Assembly: GCF_014207435.1 (NCBI RefSeq) | Contig: NZ_JACHGH010000008.1 | Span: 41,667 to 105,666, forward strand | DNA from: Salirhabdus euzebyi | GTDB lineage: Bacteria > Bacillota > Bacilli > Bacillales > Alkalibacillaceae | Direction: 5' to 3' | DNA: 64,000 bases | Shown here: positions 26,351 to 35,321 of the stretch, one piece after another | Position numbering within the stretch: the first letter of the stretch is position 1 | How the letters are laid out: every line of letters begins with the position of its first letter | Made by a program: the position numbers and the translations under genes | Notes under the pieces: generated by a model | What the model saw: only the letters and a program-made list of their open reading frames with translations | Databases searched by the model: none | Told to the model about the DNA's origin: nothing

Positions 26351-27808
26351 CGGGTCTTTCGGATGCAAAATAGTTGGTCTTTGATTTTTTAAAGGTATCG
26401 GTGAACGTAGTAACACGTCTCTAAATGCGTGTGGGGAAAACGGTATAAAAGGCCAGAAATATGGTGTATTAAAGGTTTTCAGGTTAGTTAAATATAGAAT
26501 CCACATTGTGATTGCTACAACATATCCTGTTGGACCAAATAAACTTGCTACAAATAAAAAGAGAAGTCTCGTAATTCGATTTGCTAAGCTCAACTCATAA
26601 CTAGGAGTAGCAAATGTACCAATTGCAGCAACAGATAAATACAAGACGACTTCACTTGAAAATAACCCTACTTCTACTGCTACTTGCCCAATCATAATAG
26701 CCGCAACAAGCCCAAGTGCTGTTGCTAATGAGGAGGGGGTGTGTATGGCTGCCATCCTGAGCATATCTATCCCTATTTCTGCTATAACAAACTGGACGAG
26801 TAACGGAATAACACCAGGATCTCTAGGTCCAATAAAATCTAAACCTTCTGGTAATAAAGAAGGATCGCTAGCAAATAAGTAATATAAAGGAAGGATAAAC
26901 AACGATGCAAAAACAGCAATAAATCGGACTATGCGTAGATAGGCACCGATAAATGGCTTTTGGCGATATTCCTCTGCATGCTGTAAATGATGCCAATATG
27001 TTGCAGGTGTAATCATGACACTAGGAGAGCCATCGATAAAAACGAGAACGTGGCCTTCATATAAATGAGCAGCTGCAGTATCTGGCCGCTCCGTATACCT
27101 TATTGTTGAATAAGGATTCCAGTGTCTACCCCCAATAAACTCTTCCACCGTTTTCTCTGCCATTGGTATTCCATCGGTGTCTATCGCTTCAAGCCTCTTT
27201 TTTATGTGTTGAACATTTTCATCATCTGCAATATCTTCTAAGTAACTAACACACACATCTGTTTTTGAACGCCTACCTATTTGTAAATATTCCATTCGCA
27301 AAGAACGATCACGTACTCTTCTTCTCGTTAAAGCTGTATTAAAGACAATTGTTTCTACATACCCATCTCTTGATCCTCTAACAACCCGTTCTATCTCGGG
27401 CTCTTGAGGCCCACGGACTGGATACGTACGAGCATCAATAATAAAGACTTTTGATAAACCTTCCACAAATAAAGCAGTTGGACCTGCCAATACTTGATCA
27501 GCGACCTCGTTTAAGTCCTCTGAGTAATCAAGCTCAATGTATGGCAAATTTGTCTTAAACAGTTTTTCAAATGGGTCGGGTTCTAGTTGTTTGGGGTCAA
27601 GTTTTGCAAGAAACTTCATTATCAAATGTAAAATATCATCCTTCGCAAACCCATCAACTAAAAATAAAGCCATCCTTTTGCCCGCATACTTTAAATCAAG
27701 ATGGACAACATCAAAGCTTTTGTCCACTCCTAATCTGTCCTTCATGTATTTTATATTTTCATCAAAATTATTCATAATAGGTTTCTTTTCTGTCATATAC
27801 TCACCCAT
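26342..27808 (-). CDS. SpoVAF-like spore germination protein (GerA family)
   Basis: A 488-residue GerA-family membrane protein. The soluble N-terminal half contains ARTYPVRGPQEPEIERVVRG and SRDGYVETIVFNTALTRRR, and GIPMAEKTVEEFIGGR, all typical of SpoVAF. About five membrane spans follow (HAEEYRQKPFIGAYLRIVRF onward, RMAAIHTPSSLATALG, GTFATPSYELSLANRI). SpoVAF-type proteins form part of an ion channel that amplifies germination. Here the gene stands alone, not in a spoVA operon. The start at 27808 is the longest option; ATG at 27796 is possible. Confidence 0.85.
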   Translation of the reverse strand: MGEYMTEKKPIMNNFDENIKYMKDRLGVDKSFDVVHLDLKYAGKRMALFLVDGFAKDDILHLIMKFLAKLDPKQLEPDPFEKLFKTNLPYIELDYSEDLNEVADQVLAGPTALFVEGLSKVFIIDARTYPVRGPQEPEIERVVRGSRDGYVETIVFNTALTRRRVRDRSLRMEYLQIGRRSKTDVCVSYLEDIADDENVQHIKKRLEAIDTDGIPMAEKTVEEFIGGRHWNPYSTIRYTERPDTAAAHLYEGHVLVFIDGSPSVMITPATYWHHLQHAEEYRQKPFIGAYLRIVRFIAVFASLFILPLYYLFASDPSLLPEGLDFIGPRDPGVIPLLVQFVIAEIGIDMLRMAAIHTPSSLATALGLVAAIMIGQVAVEVGLFSSEVVLYLSVAAIGTFATPSYELSLANRITRLLFLFVASLFGPTGYVVAITMWILYLTNLKTFNTPYFWPFIPFSPHAFRDVLLRSPIPLKNQRPTILHPKDPDR

Positions 27809-27925
27809 CTTAAAAGATTTCTATTTTTTAGTTTGAGTTAATTTTTTCTAAACATACATTTCATATCAATAAAAAAGAAGTCATACATTTAAAATAAGAC
27901 AGGCTTTCTAGAAAGAGGGGCTATA

Positions 27926-28795
27926 ATGAAGAACTTATTCTATTTATTGTTTTTAACTTTAATTATTTCTTTTATTATTGTGAATATCCAAGAAAAGGAT
28001 CAGAAAGTGATTAAATTCTTTCCATTAGATGAAACAAAAAGCTTTGAGGAATCAAAAACGGAATTAAAACTCCTAACACAAACGGATGAGGATTCTTACA
28101 AGATTGGGTGGAATATGTACTCCACTATGGATAAACCTGTTTACTTACGTCAGGATGTATCCCTACTTTTTGTTGATGGAAAATTAAAAGGAATTCTGAA
28201 CCAATGGAAGGAAGAGGCGAGTACGTTAAAGCAAGAGACTATTTTCAACGGAGAGGATAGTAGCCATTATGAAGCTATTTCCTTTCACCATGGAGAAATC
28301 CATTACCCGGATGATTTAATAAAAAGTATGCAGTTAATGACCCACGATCATTTATATATTATTGATTCTCCTCACTCTGCTCTGGAGTCCTTTAAAGAAC
28401 CTATAGAACAGAATGAAAAAGAGTGGAAAAAAACCTTGGATAATACAAAATACCAGCACTTAAATTATTACTGGACACAATTAATGCAGCATTATGATTT
28501 AAACAAAACCGATTATCTCGAAATCCCTTTAACGGAATTATGGAAATTTAATGAAAAAGCCTTCCCAACACTTACCGTAGAACAGACACAACAAGTTGTC
28601 GGGCAATTGTGGGAAGGAATATATAAAAATTATATTACTGGGATAAAAACACAAGATGATCCTAACGGAAAACCATTAAATACGTATATGCCACTTATTT
28701 TAGTTGATAAAAAGGGACAGTATTTATTTGTATTATTTGAAGATCATCAAGGACAAAAACATCGTTTAATTCAACGAATCCCGGACTTCTCTTAA
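27926..28795 (+). CDS. Membrane-anchored protein of unknown function
   Basis: A 289-residue protein with one N-terminal hydrophobic segment (LFYLLFLTLIISFIIVNIQ) acting as signal anchor, and an extracellular part rich in acidic and aromatic residues. I recognise no domain. AAAGAGGGG precedes the ATG at 27926. It is the only plus-strand gene in this stretch, and its last 30 bases overlap the 3' end of the convergent rhomboid gene, so no terminator separates them. Composition resembles the neighbours. Confidence 0.75.
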   Translation: MKNLFYLLFLTLIISFIIVNIQEKDQKVIKFFPLDETKSFEESKTELKLLTQTDEDSYKIGWNMYSTMDKPVYLRQDVSLLFVDGKLKGILNQWKEEASTLKQETIFNGEDSSHYEAISFHHGEIHYPDDLIKSMQLMTHDHLYIIDSPHSALESFKEPIEQNEKEWKKTLDNTKYQHLNYYWTQLMQHYDLNKTDYLEIPLTELWKFNEKAFPTLTVEQTQQVVGQLWEGIYKNYITGIKTQDDPNGKPLNTYMPLILVDKKGQYLFVLFEDHQGQKHRLIQRIPDFS

Positions 28796-30325
28796 CTTTT
28801 CTTTTACTCGTTGAAACTGGGAATCATCTGGACGAATAGACGCTGCTTTCTCAGCATGGGTGAATGCATTTTCATATTCTGCGAGTTCACTGTACACTAG
28901 AGCTAGATTATAGTGACCTTCAGCTAAGGATTCATTTATAGTAACTGCTTTTACTAAATCATCCTTAGCTTTTTCCCATTCATCAAGGTAGATGTAAGCG
29001 AGTGATCGATTAAAATATAAATATTCATTCGAATCATCTGCATAATGAATGCCTTTTGTTAACAATTCAATAGCTTGACTATAGTTTTTTTCATCCAATT
29101 CCTTTTGAGCTAACACTAATTGGATATTTGGATCATGACTATTTTTTGTATTTTCGGTTCCATAATATACTAGGCTTCCTATTACAAATACATATACCAA
29201 CAACGATGCTACTTGCAATAAAATATTCCTCTTACGTGGCATTTGGACGATTGCAGCAGCTAAAAAGCCTCCTATTAGGCCACCCATATGTGCACTATTA
29301 TCAATACTAGGTACACTAATACCTAGTACTATATTTAATCCAATAATGAACAGCAAATTGCTCCCCATCGTTTGAAAGAATAGCTTTCTATTTATGAGAC
29401 CAAAAAAGAGTAATGCCCCAAACAAACCAAAAATTGCTCCGGAGGCACCTGCTGCTACAGAAGTATTAAATGAAAAGCTTGCAAGTCCTCCAAATACTCC
29501 TGCTAAAAAATAAATGATGAAAAATTTAAAGCTACCATACATTCGTTCTACAGCATTACCCAAATAATATAAGGCTAGCATATTCATTAAAAGATGTAAG
29601 TATCCGACATGTATGAACATACTAGATACAATTCGCCACCATTCCCCATCAATAATATATGGATTAAATTTGGCTCCCCATTCAATCAAATGGAACGTAT
29701 CTGTACTATCTCCTGCATTTTCCATCAATAAAAACACAACAACATTTACTAGTAGCAAGATATATGTAAGAAAAGGTTTTCCATAACTGAATAGAGCCGA
29801 GGCTTCTTTTTTCCTCTTTTGATGTTGTGAAATCACTCGGTGCTTTATGTACTGAACCGTAACATGACTTTCCTCAGGACTTGCAGGGACAGAAATATTT
29901 GGCTTTTCCAATGATAGTGAATGAAAAAATTGTCCTATTTCTTCTTCTCTTCCTTCTTCAACAAAAAAATGGGTATGTATAGTAAGGTTTTTTCTCTCCT
30001 TTACAACTATCGGCTTTTTCACCGAATACCAATCATCGACTGGAGGATATTGTGAAATATATATGTTATGTACTTCAACATCTTTTCCTCTTAACAAACC
30101 TTTAACCTTTTTTATTCTCTCAATTAAATAAGCGAGGTCTTTTTTCAGATGATTCGTCCAATCAAAATCATGCATAAATAATCTTATCACGTGCCTTTTT
30201 TTATTGATAACACCCTCAAGCCATATTTCATGATTACGCTCATCTACTTGAATTAAATCAAATTCGTATTGATCCATTAAATAGTGGGATATTTTCCAAA
30301 AATAAAACTCATTTTGATAAAACAT
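28766..30325 (-). CDS. gluP: Rhomboid intramembrane serine protease GluP with TPR tail
   Basis: A 519-residue rhomboid protease (YqgP/GluP). The soluble N-terminal domain spans about 180 residues, followed by seven membrane segments. Catalytic Ser295 is in AAGASGAIFG and His346 in SAHMGGLIGG. The C-terminal 130 residues form TPR repeats (YFNRSLAYIYLDEWEKAKDD, GHYNLALVYSELAEYENAF). GluP of B. subtilis cleaves membrane transporters with FtsH. The start is ATG at 30325, with AAGGAGG 8 nt upstream; an earlier in-frame ATG at 30358 lacks one. Confidence 0.92.
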   Translation of the reverse strand: MFYQNEFYFWKISHYLMDQYEFDLIQVDERNHEIWLEGVINKKRHVIRLFMHDFDWTNHLKKDLAYLIERIKKVKGLLRGKDVEVHNIYISQYPPVDDWYSVKKPIVVKERKNLTIHTHFFVEEGREEEIGQFFHSLSLEKPNISVPASPEESHVTVQYIKHRVISQHQKRKKEASALFSYGKPFLTYILLLVNVVVFLLMENAGDSTDTFHLIEWGAKFNPYIIDGEWWRIVSSMFIHVGYLHLLMNMLALYYLGNAVERMYGSFKFFIIYFLAGVFGGLASFSFNTSVAAGASGAIFGLFGALLFFGLINRKLFFQTMGSNLLFIIGLNIVLGISVPSIDNSAHMGGLIGGFLAAAIVQMPRKRNILLQVASLLVYVFVIGSLVYYGTENTKNSHDPNIQLVLAQKELDEKNYSQAIELLTKGIHYADDSNEYLYFNRSLAYIYLDEWEKAKDDLVKAVTINESLAEGHYNLALVYSELAEYENAFTHAEKAASIRPDDSQFQRVKEKLREVRDSLN

Positions 30326-30380
30326 ATAGCTGTCCTCCTTACTAAAACATCTTACCATGAAGCTTTTAAAAAAGAACAGA

Positions 30381-30411
30381 AAAAGACGTTCAGCCTTATA
30401 AAGCTGAACGT
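30381..30411 (-). terminator. Terminator inside the 3' end of the small basic membrane protein gene
   Basis: Stem ACGTTCAGC/GCTGAACGT with T run on the minus strand. The last four codons and the stop of the upstream gene form one arm and the loop. Confidence 0.75.
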
Positions 30412-30584
30412 GAAAAAGTTGTTTGAAATAACTTTTCTCTTAAACCAGGTAAATTCATACCTATTCTGACCATCAATCTTCTTAAAATCCCTACTGAAAT
30501 AACATACCGCATGATTCGGAAACGTTGTTGATACATTACCATTAATCCAACACCAATTAGAACCATATTCATTAAAAATCGCAT
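30396..30584 (-). CDS. Small basic membrane protein (YqgO-like position)
   Basis: A 62-residue protein: hydrophobic start (MRFLMNMVLIGVGLMVMYQQ) then a basic helix with many Arg and a C-terminal FQTTFSRSAL. AAAGGGGTG lies 10 nt before the ATG and a terminator covers its stop codon, which supports a real gene. B. subtilis has a small gene, yqgO, at this place beside the rhomboid gene, but sequence equivalence cannot be checked here. Function unknown. Confidence 0.65.
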   Translation of the reverse strand: MRFLMNMVLIGVGLMVMYQQRFRIMRYVISVGILRRLMVRIGMNLPGLREKLFQTTFSRSAL

Positions 30585-30713
30585 ATTTTAAAAACACCCC
30601 TTTACAAGTGTTATTGTTAATATGCGTGACTACTCGAAGTTTATTCAAGCTTTTATTACTACGAAGTAACTTTATGAGTGTGAAGCCCATTCCTTACAAA
30701 ATGAGTGGTAGTC

Positions 30714-30862
30714 CGTTGCCGCGGAAAAATACTCGCTCTCCATTGGCAAGGCTTCAGTCTCTTGCTCTCCCATAGGACAAGGAACGCTTCGGCAGCATTA
30801 CATCGCACGAAGAAAATTGCCTTTCATTTTCGAGGAGTATCGCATGTTTCTGCGGCTTAGGT
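30714..30862. repeat. Degenerate inverted-repeat intergenic element
   Basis: About 150 bp in a gap without genes. The left end GCCGCGGAAAAATACTCG is an imperfect inverted match of the right end (GCCGCAGAAACATGCGATAC on the other strand). Higher GC than the surroundings and no open frame. It resembles decayed REP/MITE-like intergenic elements common in Bacillaceae. The remainder of 30585-31027 shows nothing recognisable. Confidence 0.5.
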
Positions 30863-31027
30863 AAGTGGTTTGTACAAACGAGAATACTTGCCAACACGCA
30901 ATGACTTCACGTGCGATCACTACACTAAATCTGAAAATCTACATCAGTGTAGGCAGAATAGAACCTATTTTAATTTAGCCAAAGTTAGTCACCTATCCTA
31001 TCAATCGCAACAAAATATGCGTGCCAA

Positions 31028-31594
31028 CTAAAATAGAACGCCATTTTCCGTAATAATATGTTTGACTGGTTGATCATACTGATCCCGTGGAACATTAGTA
31101 ATTATTTGTTTTTCCATCGCAATAGAAAGGGAAGTTTGTTCAAATCCTTTTAAATATCTATCGTAATAACCCCCACCATATCCAATCCTAAATCCTTTAG
31201 AATCAAAAAGGAGGCCTGGGACAAAAAGTAACTCAATTTCTTCTTTTGTCACCAACTTACTTTTGTTGGGATTCGGTTCAAACAATCCGAAATACACTTT
31301 TTCTAAATCCTTGAAATCCGTAAAATGATAAAACACCATCTTATGATTATCTTTTGGAAAACATTTAGGAACTCCAACCTTTTTTCCTTCTTTCCATGCC
31401 GCTTCAATTAAATACCTTGTGTTCCACTCATGCTCCATGGAAATCGTAATTCCTATAGTGGTAGCTTCTTTCCACCAACTCGTATGTATAACATGATTCG
31501 TGAGTTTAAGGGAAAGCTCATTTCTTTTTTCTTCCCTTACACTTTCTAATAAACTTTTTCCTTTATTTCTTAATAAATTTTTTTCATTATCCAT
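31028..31594 (-). CDS. yqgN: 5-formyltetrahydrofolate cyclo-ligase
   Basis: Converts 5-formyl-THF to 5,10-methenyl-THF with ATP. The 188-residue protein has the family motif LLFVPGLLFDSKGFRIGYGG followed by GYYDRYL. ATG at 31594 is selected since GAGGTG is 7 nt upstream; the ATG at 31600 would overlap the site. It follows rpmG on the same strand, separated by a terminator, in the same order as in B. subtilis. Confidence 0.92.
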   Translation of the reverse strand: MDNEKNLLRNKGKSLLESVREEKRNELSLKLTNHVIHTSWWKEATTIGITISMEHEWNTRYLIEAAWKEGKKVGVPKCFPKDNHKMVFYHFTDFKDLEKVYFGLFEPNPNKSKLVTKEEIELLFVPGLLFDSKGFRIGYGGGYYDRYLKGFEQTSLSIAMEKQIITNVPRDQYDQPVKHIITENGVLF

Positions 31595-31623
31595 GAGCAT
31601 GCACCTCTATTATATTTTTTCAG

Positions 31624-31673
31624 AAAAAAAAGAGTGACTGAAATCCTTAGTATGGATCTCAAACCACTCTTTT
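31624..31673 (-). terminator. Terminator of rpmG
   Basis: Outer arms AAAAGAGTG/CACTCTTTT and inner GAAATCC/GGATCTC, followed by a T run on the minus strand. Confidence 0.8.
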
Positions 31674-31676
31674 ACC

Positions 31677-31826
31677 TTATTTCGTTTCACGGTGAAGTGT
31701 TTGTGTGTTACAACGAGGGCAGAATTTTTTCAATTCTAAACGTTCTGTATTTTTTCGTTTATTTTTAGTTGTAATATAGTTACGGTCACCTGATTCAGTG
31801 CACGCTAAAGTTACTTGTACACGCAT
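31677..31826 (-). CDS. rpmG: 50S ribosomal protein L33, variant with three of four zinc cysteines
   Basis: A 49-residue L33 beginning [20 protein letters not shown], ending TQTLHRETK. The zinc-type (C+) form has two CxxC pairs. Here the first is Cys9-Thr-Glu-Ser12 and the second is intact, Cys36-Pro-Arg-Cys39, so one ligand is replaced by serine. GGAGGG lies 8 nt before the ATG. The gene is too short for ordinary ORF length cut-offs but is unambiguous. Confidence 0.95.
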   Translation of the reverse strand: MRVQVTLACTESGDRNYITTKNKRKNTERLELKKFCPRCNTQTLHRETK

Positions 31827-32026
31827 TATTAATTCCCTCCATTTCTCTCTGACTGATTCATTAGAAAATCGTTAATATCACATATTTGGACTTATACATA
31901 ATACCAAATCTTACGTATATATTCAAGCGTTCGTTAATTTATTTAGTTATTTCTTTTTTTTCATGACATATTTCATCAAGAAAAAATGTGTGATATAACT
32001 AAACTAATGAAAAGAGGTGTCGAATT

Positions 32027-32395
32027 ATGTTTTCAACGATTATTACATTACTTCTAGTTGGTCTTAGTTTGTTTATCTTATCTTACTTTACGAATGATCG
32101 ATTGAAGGAGTTAGAGGAACAAGTAGAGCAACTTTCTATTTCTTCCCTACAGGAAACATATAAAATGAAAAGCAAAATCAAAATATTAGAAGAAGAATTA
32201 TTGTCAGATGTTCTAGATACTCATTTTGATACGCCTGCTACTCCTAAGGCTAAAGAACAACCACCTTTATTAAAACAAATTAAAGCTCTTTATGATCAAG
32301 GGCTATCAACCGACAAAATCGCCCAACAAACCTCATTGCAAGAACATGACGTAAGAGCAATATTACATCAAATTTATCCAAAAACTTTTAATTAG
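32027..32395 (+). CDS. Membrane-anchored coiled-coil protein of unknown function
   Basis: A 122-residue protein: one N-terminal membrane span (ITLLLVGLSLFILSYF), a coiled coil (about residues 25-60, LKELEEQVEQL and IKILEEELL), then a short helix-turn-helix-like end (LYDQGLSTDKIAQQTSLQEH). AAAGAGGTG precedes the ATG. It is 12 nt upstream of the next gene and likely co-transcribed. Two small genes, yqzD and yqzC, occupy this position in B. subtilis; I think these are their counterparts but cannot verify it. Confidence 0.75.
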   Translation: MFSTIITLLLVGLSLFILSYFTNDRLKELEEQVEQLSISSLQETYKMKSKIKILEEELLSDVLDTHFDTPATPKAKEQPPLLKQIKALYDQGLSTDKIAQQTSLQEHDVRAILHQIYPKTFN

Positions 32396-32407
32396 GAGAT
32401 ATTTTTT

Positions 32408-32878
32408 ATGAAAATAGTTTTACGTTCATTCTCCATTGGATTACTTACTGCTACTATATTATTCGGTTTTACCTATTATATAGAAGAAACGGAACGAAAA
32501 AAAGAAAGTTCAGTAGAAGAAGAGAATCCACTTTCTATAGAAACAGCTTCGACTTTCTTACAACAAGAGGGTTTTGTAGTGCTTACTCAGGATGAGTGGT
32601 TGTCAGCAACCGAAGAAAATGAGGAACAAATTGTGCAAGAAGAACCAGAGGAAGAACTCAGTCAAGAAGAAGAGGAAGCCTATATTTTACTTATCGAACC
32701 AGGAATGGTTATTCATGAAATTAGTACAGCCTTATATGAAAATGGCCTAATTGATGATCAAGTAGCCTTTGGAAAATTTCTGGAAACAAACGAGTATAGT
32801 ACGAAAATTCAAATCGGTGAATTTGAATTAAGAAAAAATATGACTCATGAAGAAATTGCTGAAGTAATAACAAAATAA
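32408..32878 (+). CDS. Secreted/anchored protein with MltG/YceG-like N-terminal domain
   Basis: A 156-residue protein with an N-terminal signal anchor, a Glu-rich linker (residues about 35-95), and a C-terminal region IEPGMVIHEISTALYENGLI followed by FGKFLETNEY and IGEFELRKNMTHEEIAEVI. That region matches the LysM-like first domain of MltG endolytic transglycosylases, but the catalytic domain is absent, so it is not an enzyme. AGGAGA precedes the ATG. Ends in a terminator shared with the pst operon. Confidence 0.75.
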   Translation: MKIVLRSFSIGLLTATILFGFTYYIEETERKKESSVEEENPLSIETASTFLQQEGFVVLTQDEWLSATEENEEQIVQEEPEEELSQEEEEAYILLIEPGMVIHEISTALYENGLIDDQVAFGKFLETNEYSTKIQIGEFELRKNMTHEEIAEVITK

Positions 32879-32881
32879 AAT

Positions 32882-32916
32882 AGAAGCACAGGCTGATCAA
32901 TTAGCCTGTGCTTCTT
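32882..32916. terminator. Bidirectional terminator between the MltG-like gene and phoU
   Basis: 12-bp arms GAAGCACAGGCT/AGCCTGTGCTTC with an 8-nt loop and A/T tracts on both sides. It ends the pst operon on the minus strand. Confidence 0.8.
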
Positions 32917-32920
32917 ACGT

Positions 32921-33586
32921 TTAATCGTTTAAATCGTATGCTTCCCCTTTGACTAGATAGAATATATTTTCTCCTATATTCGTAATATGGTCCGCAAATC
33001 TTTCAATGAATCTTGCACTAAAAGCCATTTGCATTAAATGTTGTGTCATTTGTGGGTTAGATGTTGTTTCTTCAAATATTTCTCGAATAAGGGCACTATA
33101 CATATGATCTACTTCATCGTCCATCTCAGCAAGTTTTCTTGCCATAGAAATGTCTTCATTTTCAAAAGCCTTTATTGCTAAAATGACCATGTCTCTTGCC
33201 TTTTCAGCCATTTTGGCAATTTGTGGATGGATATTTAACGGGTGGTCTTTTCCTAAGCGAATTGTTGTTTTGGCAATATTAACGGCGTGATCTGCCATTC
33301 TCTCAAGGTCAGAAGAAATTTTTATCGCAATAATTAATCTTCTCAAGTCTTTCGCTAAAGGTTGTTGTTTTGCAATTAATAATATTGCTTTTTCGTTAAT
33401 TACTACTTCCTTTTTGTCTAATTGCTCATCCTGATCAATTACTTGTTGTGCTTTTACGATGTCCTTTTGGTACAATCCTTCAACTGCTTCTTTCAGGGCG
33501 TGTTCGGCATCTTCAGCTAGTTCCTTAATTAAACCTTTTAAATTTTGTAAATCTTCATAAAAATGCTCTCTTATAGTCACTTTCAT
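32921..33586 (-). CDS. phoU: Phosphate signalling regulator PhoU
   Basis: A 221-residue protein with two three-helix PhoU domains. The metal-binding type motif appears twice, as SDLERMADHAVNIAK and SARFIERFADHITNIGENIFYL. PhoU modulates Pst transport and signalling to the PhoR kinase. ATG at 33586 with GAGGGG upstream is used; the frame is open into pstB up to 33691, but that extension is not conserved. Last gene of the pst operon. Notably, phoU is not universal in Bacillus pst operons. Confidence 0.93.
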   Translation of the reverse strand: MKVTIREHFYEDLQNLKGLIKELAEDAEHALKEAVEGLYQKDIVKAQQVIDQDEQLDKKEVVINEKAILLIAKQQPLAKDLRRLIIAIKISSDLERMADHAVNIAKTTIRLGKDHPLNIHPQIAKMAEKARDMVILAIKAFENEDISMARKLAEMDDEVDHMYSALIREIFEETTSNPQMTQHLMQMAFSARFIERFADHITNIGENIFYLVKGEAYDLND

Positions 33587-33608
33587 CTCTTCCCCTCTAT
33601 TTGATGGA

Positions 33609-34421
33609 TTATCCGAATCGACCAGTAATATAATCCTCTGTGCGCTTATCGTTAGGGTTTGAAAATAATTTATTCGTATTAGAATACTCAATTAGTTCTC
33701 CATTTAAGAAGAATGCTGTTTTATCAGAAACACGTGCAGCCTGTTGCATATTATGTGTAACAATAACAATGCTATATTTTTGCTTTAAATTTTGTACAAG
33801 CTCTTCTAATTTCAAAGTAGAAATAGGATCAAGTGCTGAAGTCGGTTCATCCATTAAGATAACATCTGGTTCAATAGCTAAACAGCGAGCAATGCACAGA
33901 CGTTGTTGTTGTCCACCAGACAAGCCATAAGCATTTTCATGAAGACGATCCTTGACTTCGTTCCAAATTGCAGCATCCTTCAAACTTTTTTCTACAATTT
34001 CATCTAAATCTTGTTTTTTCTTAATTCCGTGGATTTTAGGACCATAAGCAATATTTTCATAGATTGTTTTTGGAAATGGGTTGGGTTTTTGAAACACCAT
34101 TCCTACTTGCGTACGCAGATCCTCTACAGCAAATTTAGGATCAAAAATATTACGATCATTATATTTAATTGTCCCTGAAGTTTTTACTGTCGGTATCATT
34201 TCAACCATTCGGTTTAAAGTCTTAATAAACGTTGATTTTCCACATCCAGAAGGGCCAATAATTGCAGTAATTTCGTTTTGTGCAATATCCATATTTATAT
34301 CTTTTAAGGCTTGATCTTCTCCGTACCATAAATTCAAATCAGAAATTTCAAACACATGGCTTTGTTTATTTGTTTGGACTGGTTCCGTATCTTGTATAAC
34401 TGCTTTTGTAAAAATAGACAT
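33609..34421 (-). CDS. pstB: Phosphate ABC transporter ATP-binding protein
   Basis: ATPase of the high-affinity phosphate importer. The 270-residue protein shows Walker [17 protein letters not shown], the Q loop [20 protein letters not shown] typical of PstB, signature [15 protein letters not shown], Walker [14 protein letters not shown] and the H loop [11 protein letters not shown] at 34421 has GGGAGG 7 nt upstream. Only one pstB is present, unlike B. subtilis with two. Confidence 0.95.
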   Translation of the reverse strand: MSIFTKAVIQDTEPVQTNKQSHVFEISDLNLWYGEDQALKDINMDIAQNEITAIIGPSGCGKSTFIKTLNRMVEMIPTVKTSGTIKYNDRNIFDPKFAVEDLRTQVGMVFQKPNPFPKTIYENIAYGPKIHGIKKKQDLDEIVEKSLKDAAIWNEVKDRLHENAYGLSGGQQQRLCIARCLAIEPDVILMDEPTSALDPISTLKLEELVQNLKQKYSIVIVTHNMQQAARVSDKTAFFLNGELIEYSNTNKLFSNPNDKRTEDYITGRFG

Positions 34422-34442
34422 TCTAAATCCTCCCACCCAAAT

Positions 34443-35321
34443 TTAATATCGTTTTTTAAATTTATTTCTTATTAACACAGCGATCGTGTTCATTAATAAC
34501 AGGACAACTAAAAGAACAATGATACCTGCAGCTGCTACTAGAGGCCATTCCTCTTGTGGTCTGCTAATCCAACTGTAAATTTGAATTGGCATTGCTGTGT
34601 AAGAGCCTAATAAGGAATCAGGAAGTGTGTAAATTGCTGCCGCTGCTCCTACAACTAATAACGGAGCAGTCTCTCCTATTGCTCTTGAAAGTGCTAAAAT
34701 AGAGCCTGTTATAATACCAGGAAGTGCTGCAGGTAAAACAACACGTACTATCGTTTGCCATTTCGTTGCGCCCATTCCATAAGAAGCTTCCTTTAAAAAA
34801 TTCGGTACAGCTCGAATCGACTCTTGAGAAGCAACAACGATGATTGGTAGGACGAGTAAACTCATTGTTAAACCACCTGCGAGCAATGAGTATCCTAAAT
34901 GCAGGATGTAAACGAATAACGTTAGCCCTAGTAATCCAAACACAATGGAAGGCACACCTGCCAAATTTTGAATATTACTTTGAATAAATCTTGTGAATCG
35001 ATTCTTTTTTGCATACTCTTCTAAATAGAGGGCAGTAGAAACCCCAATTACGATAGCAAAAATCGCTACGATTGTAATGATATATAGGGAACCTACTAAT
35101 CCTGCTAATATTCCGGCTTCTTCAGGGTAAGGAGCCGGAAATCCTTGTAAAAAGTCCAAATCTAAATAACTAATTCCTTGAGTCAATATACGATATAAAA
35201 GAAGTGCAAGAAAGATAAGTCCAACAGTGGTTGCAGCAAAGAATAGGGAATGAAATACTTTGTTTAACCACACTCTTTTTGTTACTCTTTTTTGCCACTT
35301 CTCTTGCTGTTTTTGTAACAT
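34443..35321 (-). CDS. pstA: Phosphate ABC transporter permease PstA
   Basis: A 292-residue permease with six membrane segments. The cytoplasmic EAA loop EASYGMGATKWQTIVRVVLP couples to PstB, and LSRAIGETAPLLVVG is typical of PstA. GGGAGGA precedes the ATG. Its start codon overlaps the stop codon of pstC by one base (TAATG), indicating coupled translation of the two permease subunits. Confidence 0.94.
   Translation of the reverse strand: MLQKQQEKWQKRVTKRVWLNKVFHSLFFAATTVGLIFLALLLYRILTQGISYLDLDFLQGFPAPYPEEAGILAGLVGSLYIITIVAIFAIVIGVSTALYLEEYAKKNRFTRFIQSNIQNLAGVPSIVFGLLGLTLFVYILHLGYSLLAGGLTMSLLVLPIIVVASQESIRAVPNFLKEASYGMGATKWQTIVRVVLPAALPGIITGSILALSRAIGETAPLLVVGAAAAIYTLPDSLLGSYTAMPIQIYSWISRPQEEWPLVAAAGIIVLLVVLLLMNTIAVLIRNKFKKRY

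Noticed and set aside
28766-28795. Frameshift or misassembly at the overlapping ends of the 27926 gene and gluP
   Set aside because: Both frames are intact to sensible C termini; convergent overlap is enough explanation.
30714-30862. CRISPR-like or IS relic
   Set aside because: No repeated spacers and no transposase fragments; only inverted ends are visible.
33587-33691. Longer PhoU N terminus overlapping pstB
   Set aside because: Extension is not PhoU-like and the ribosome binding site is at 33586.
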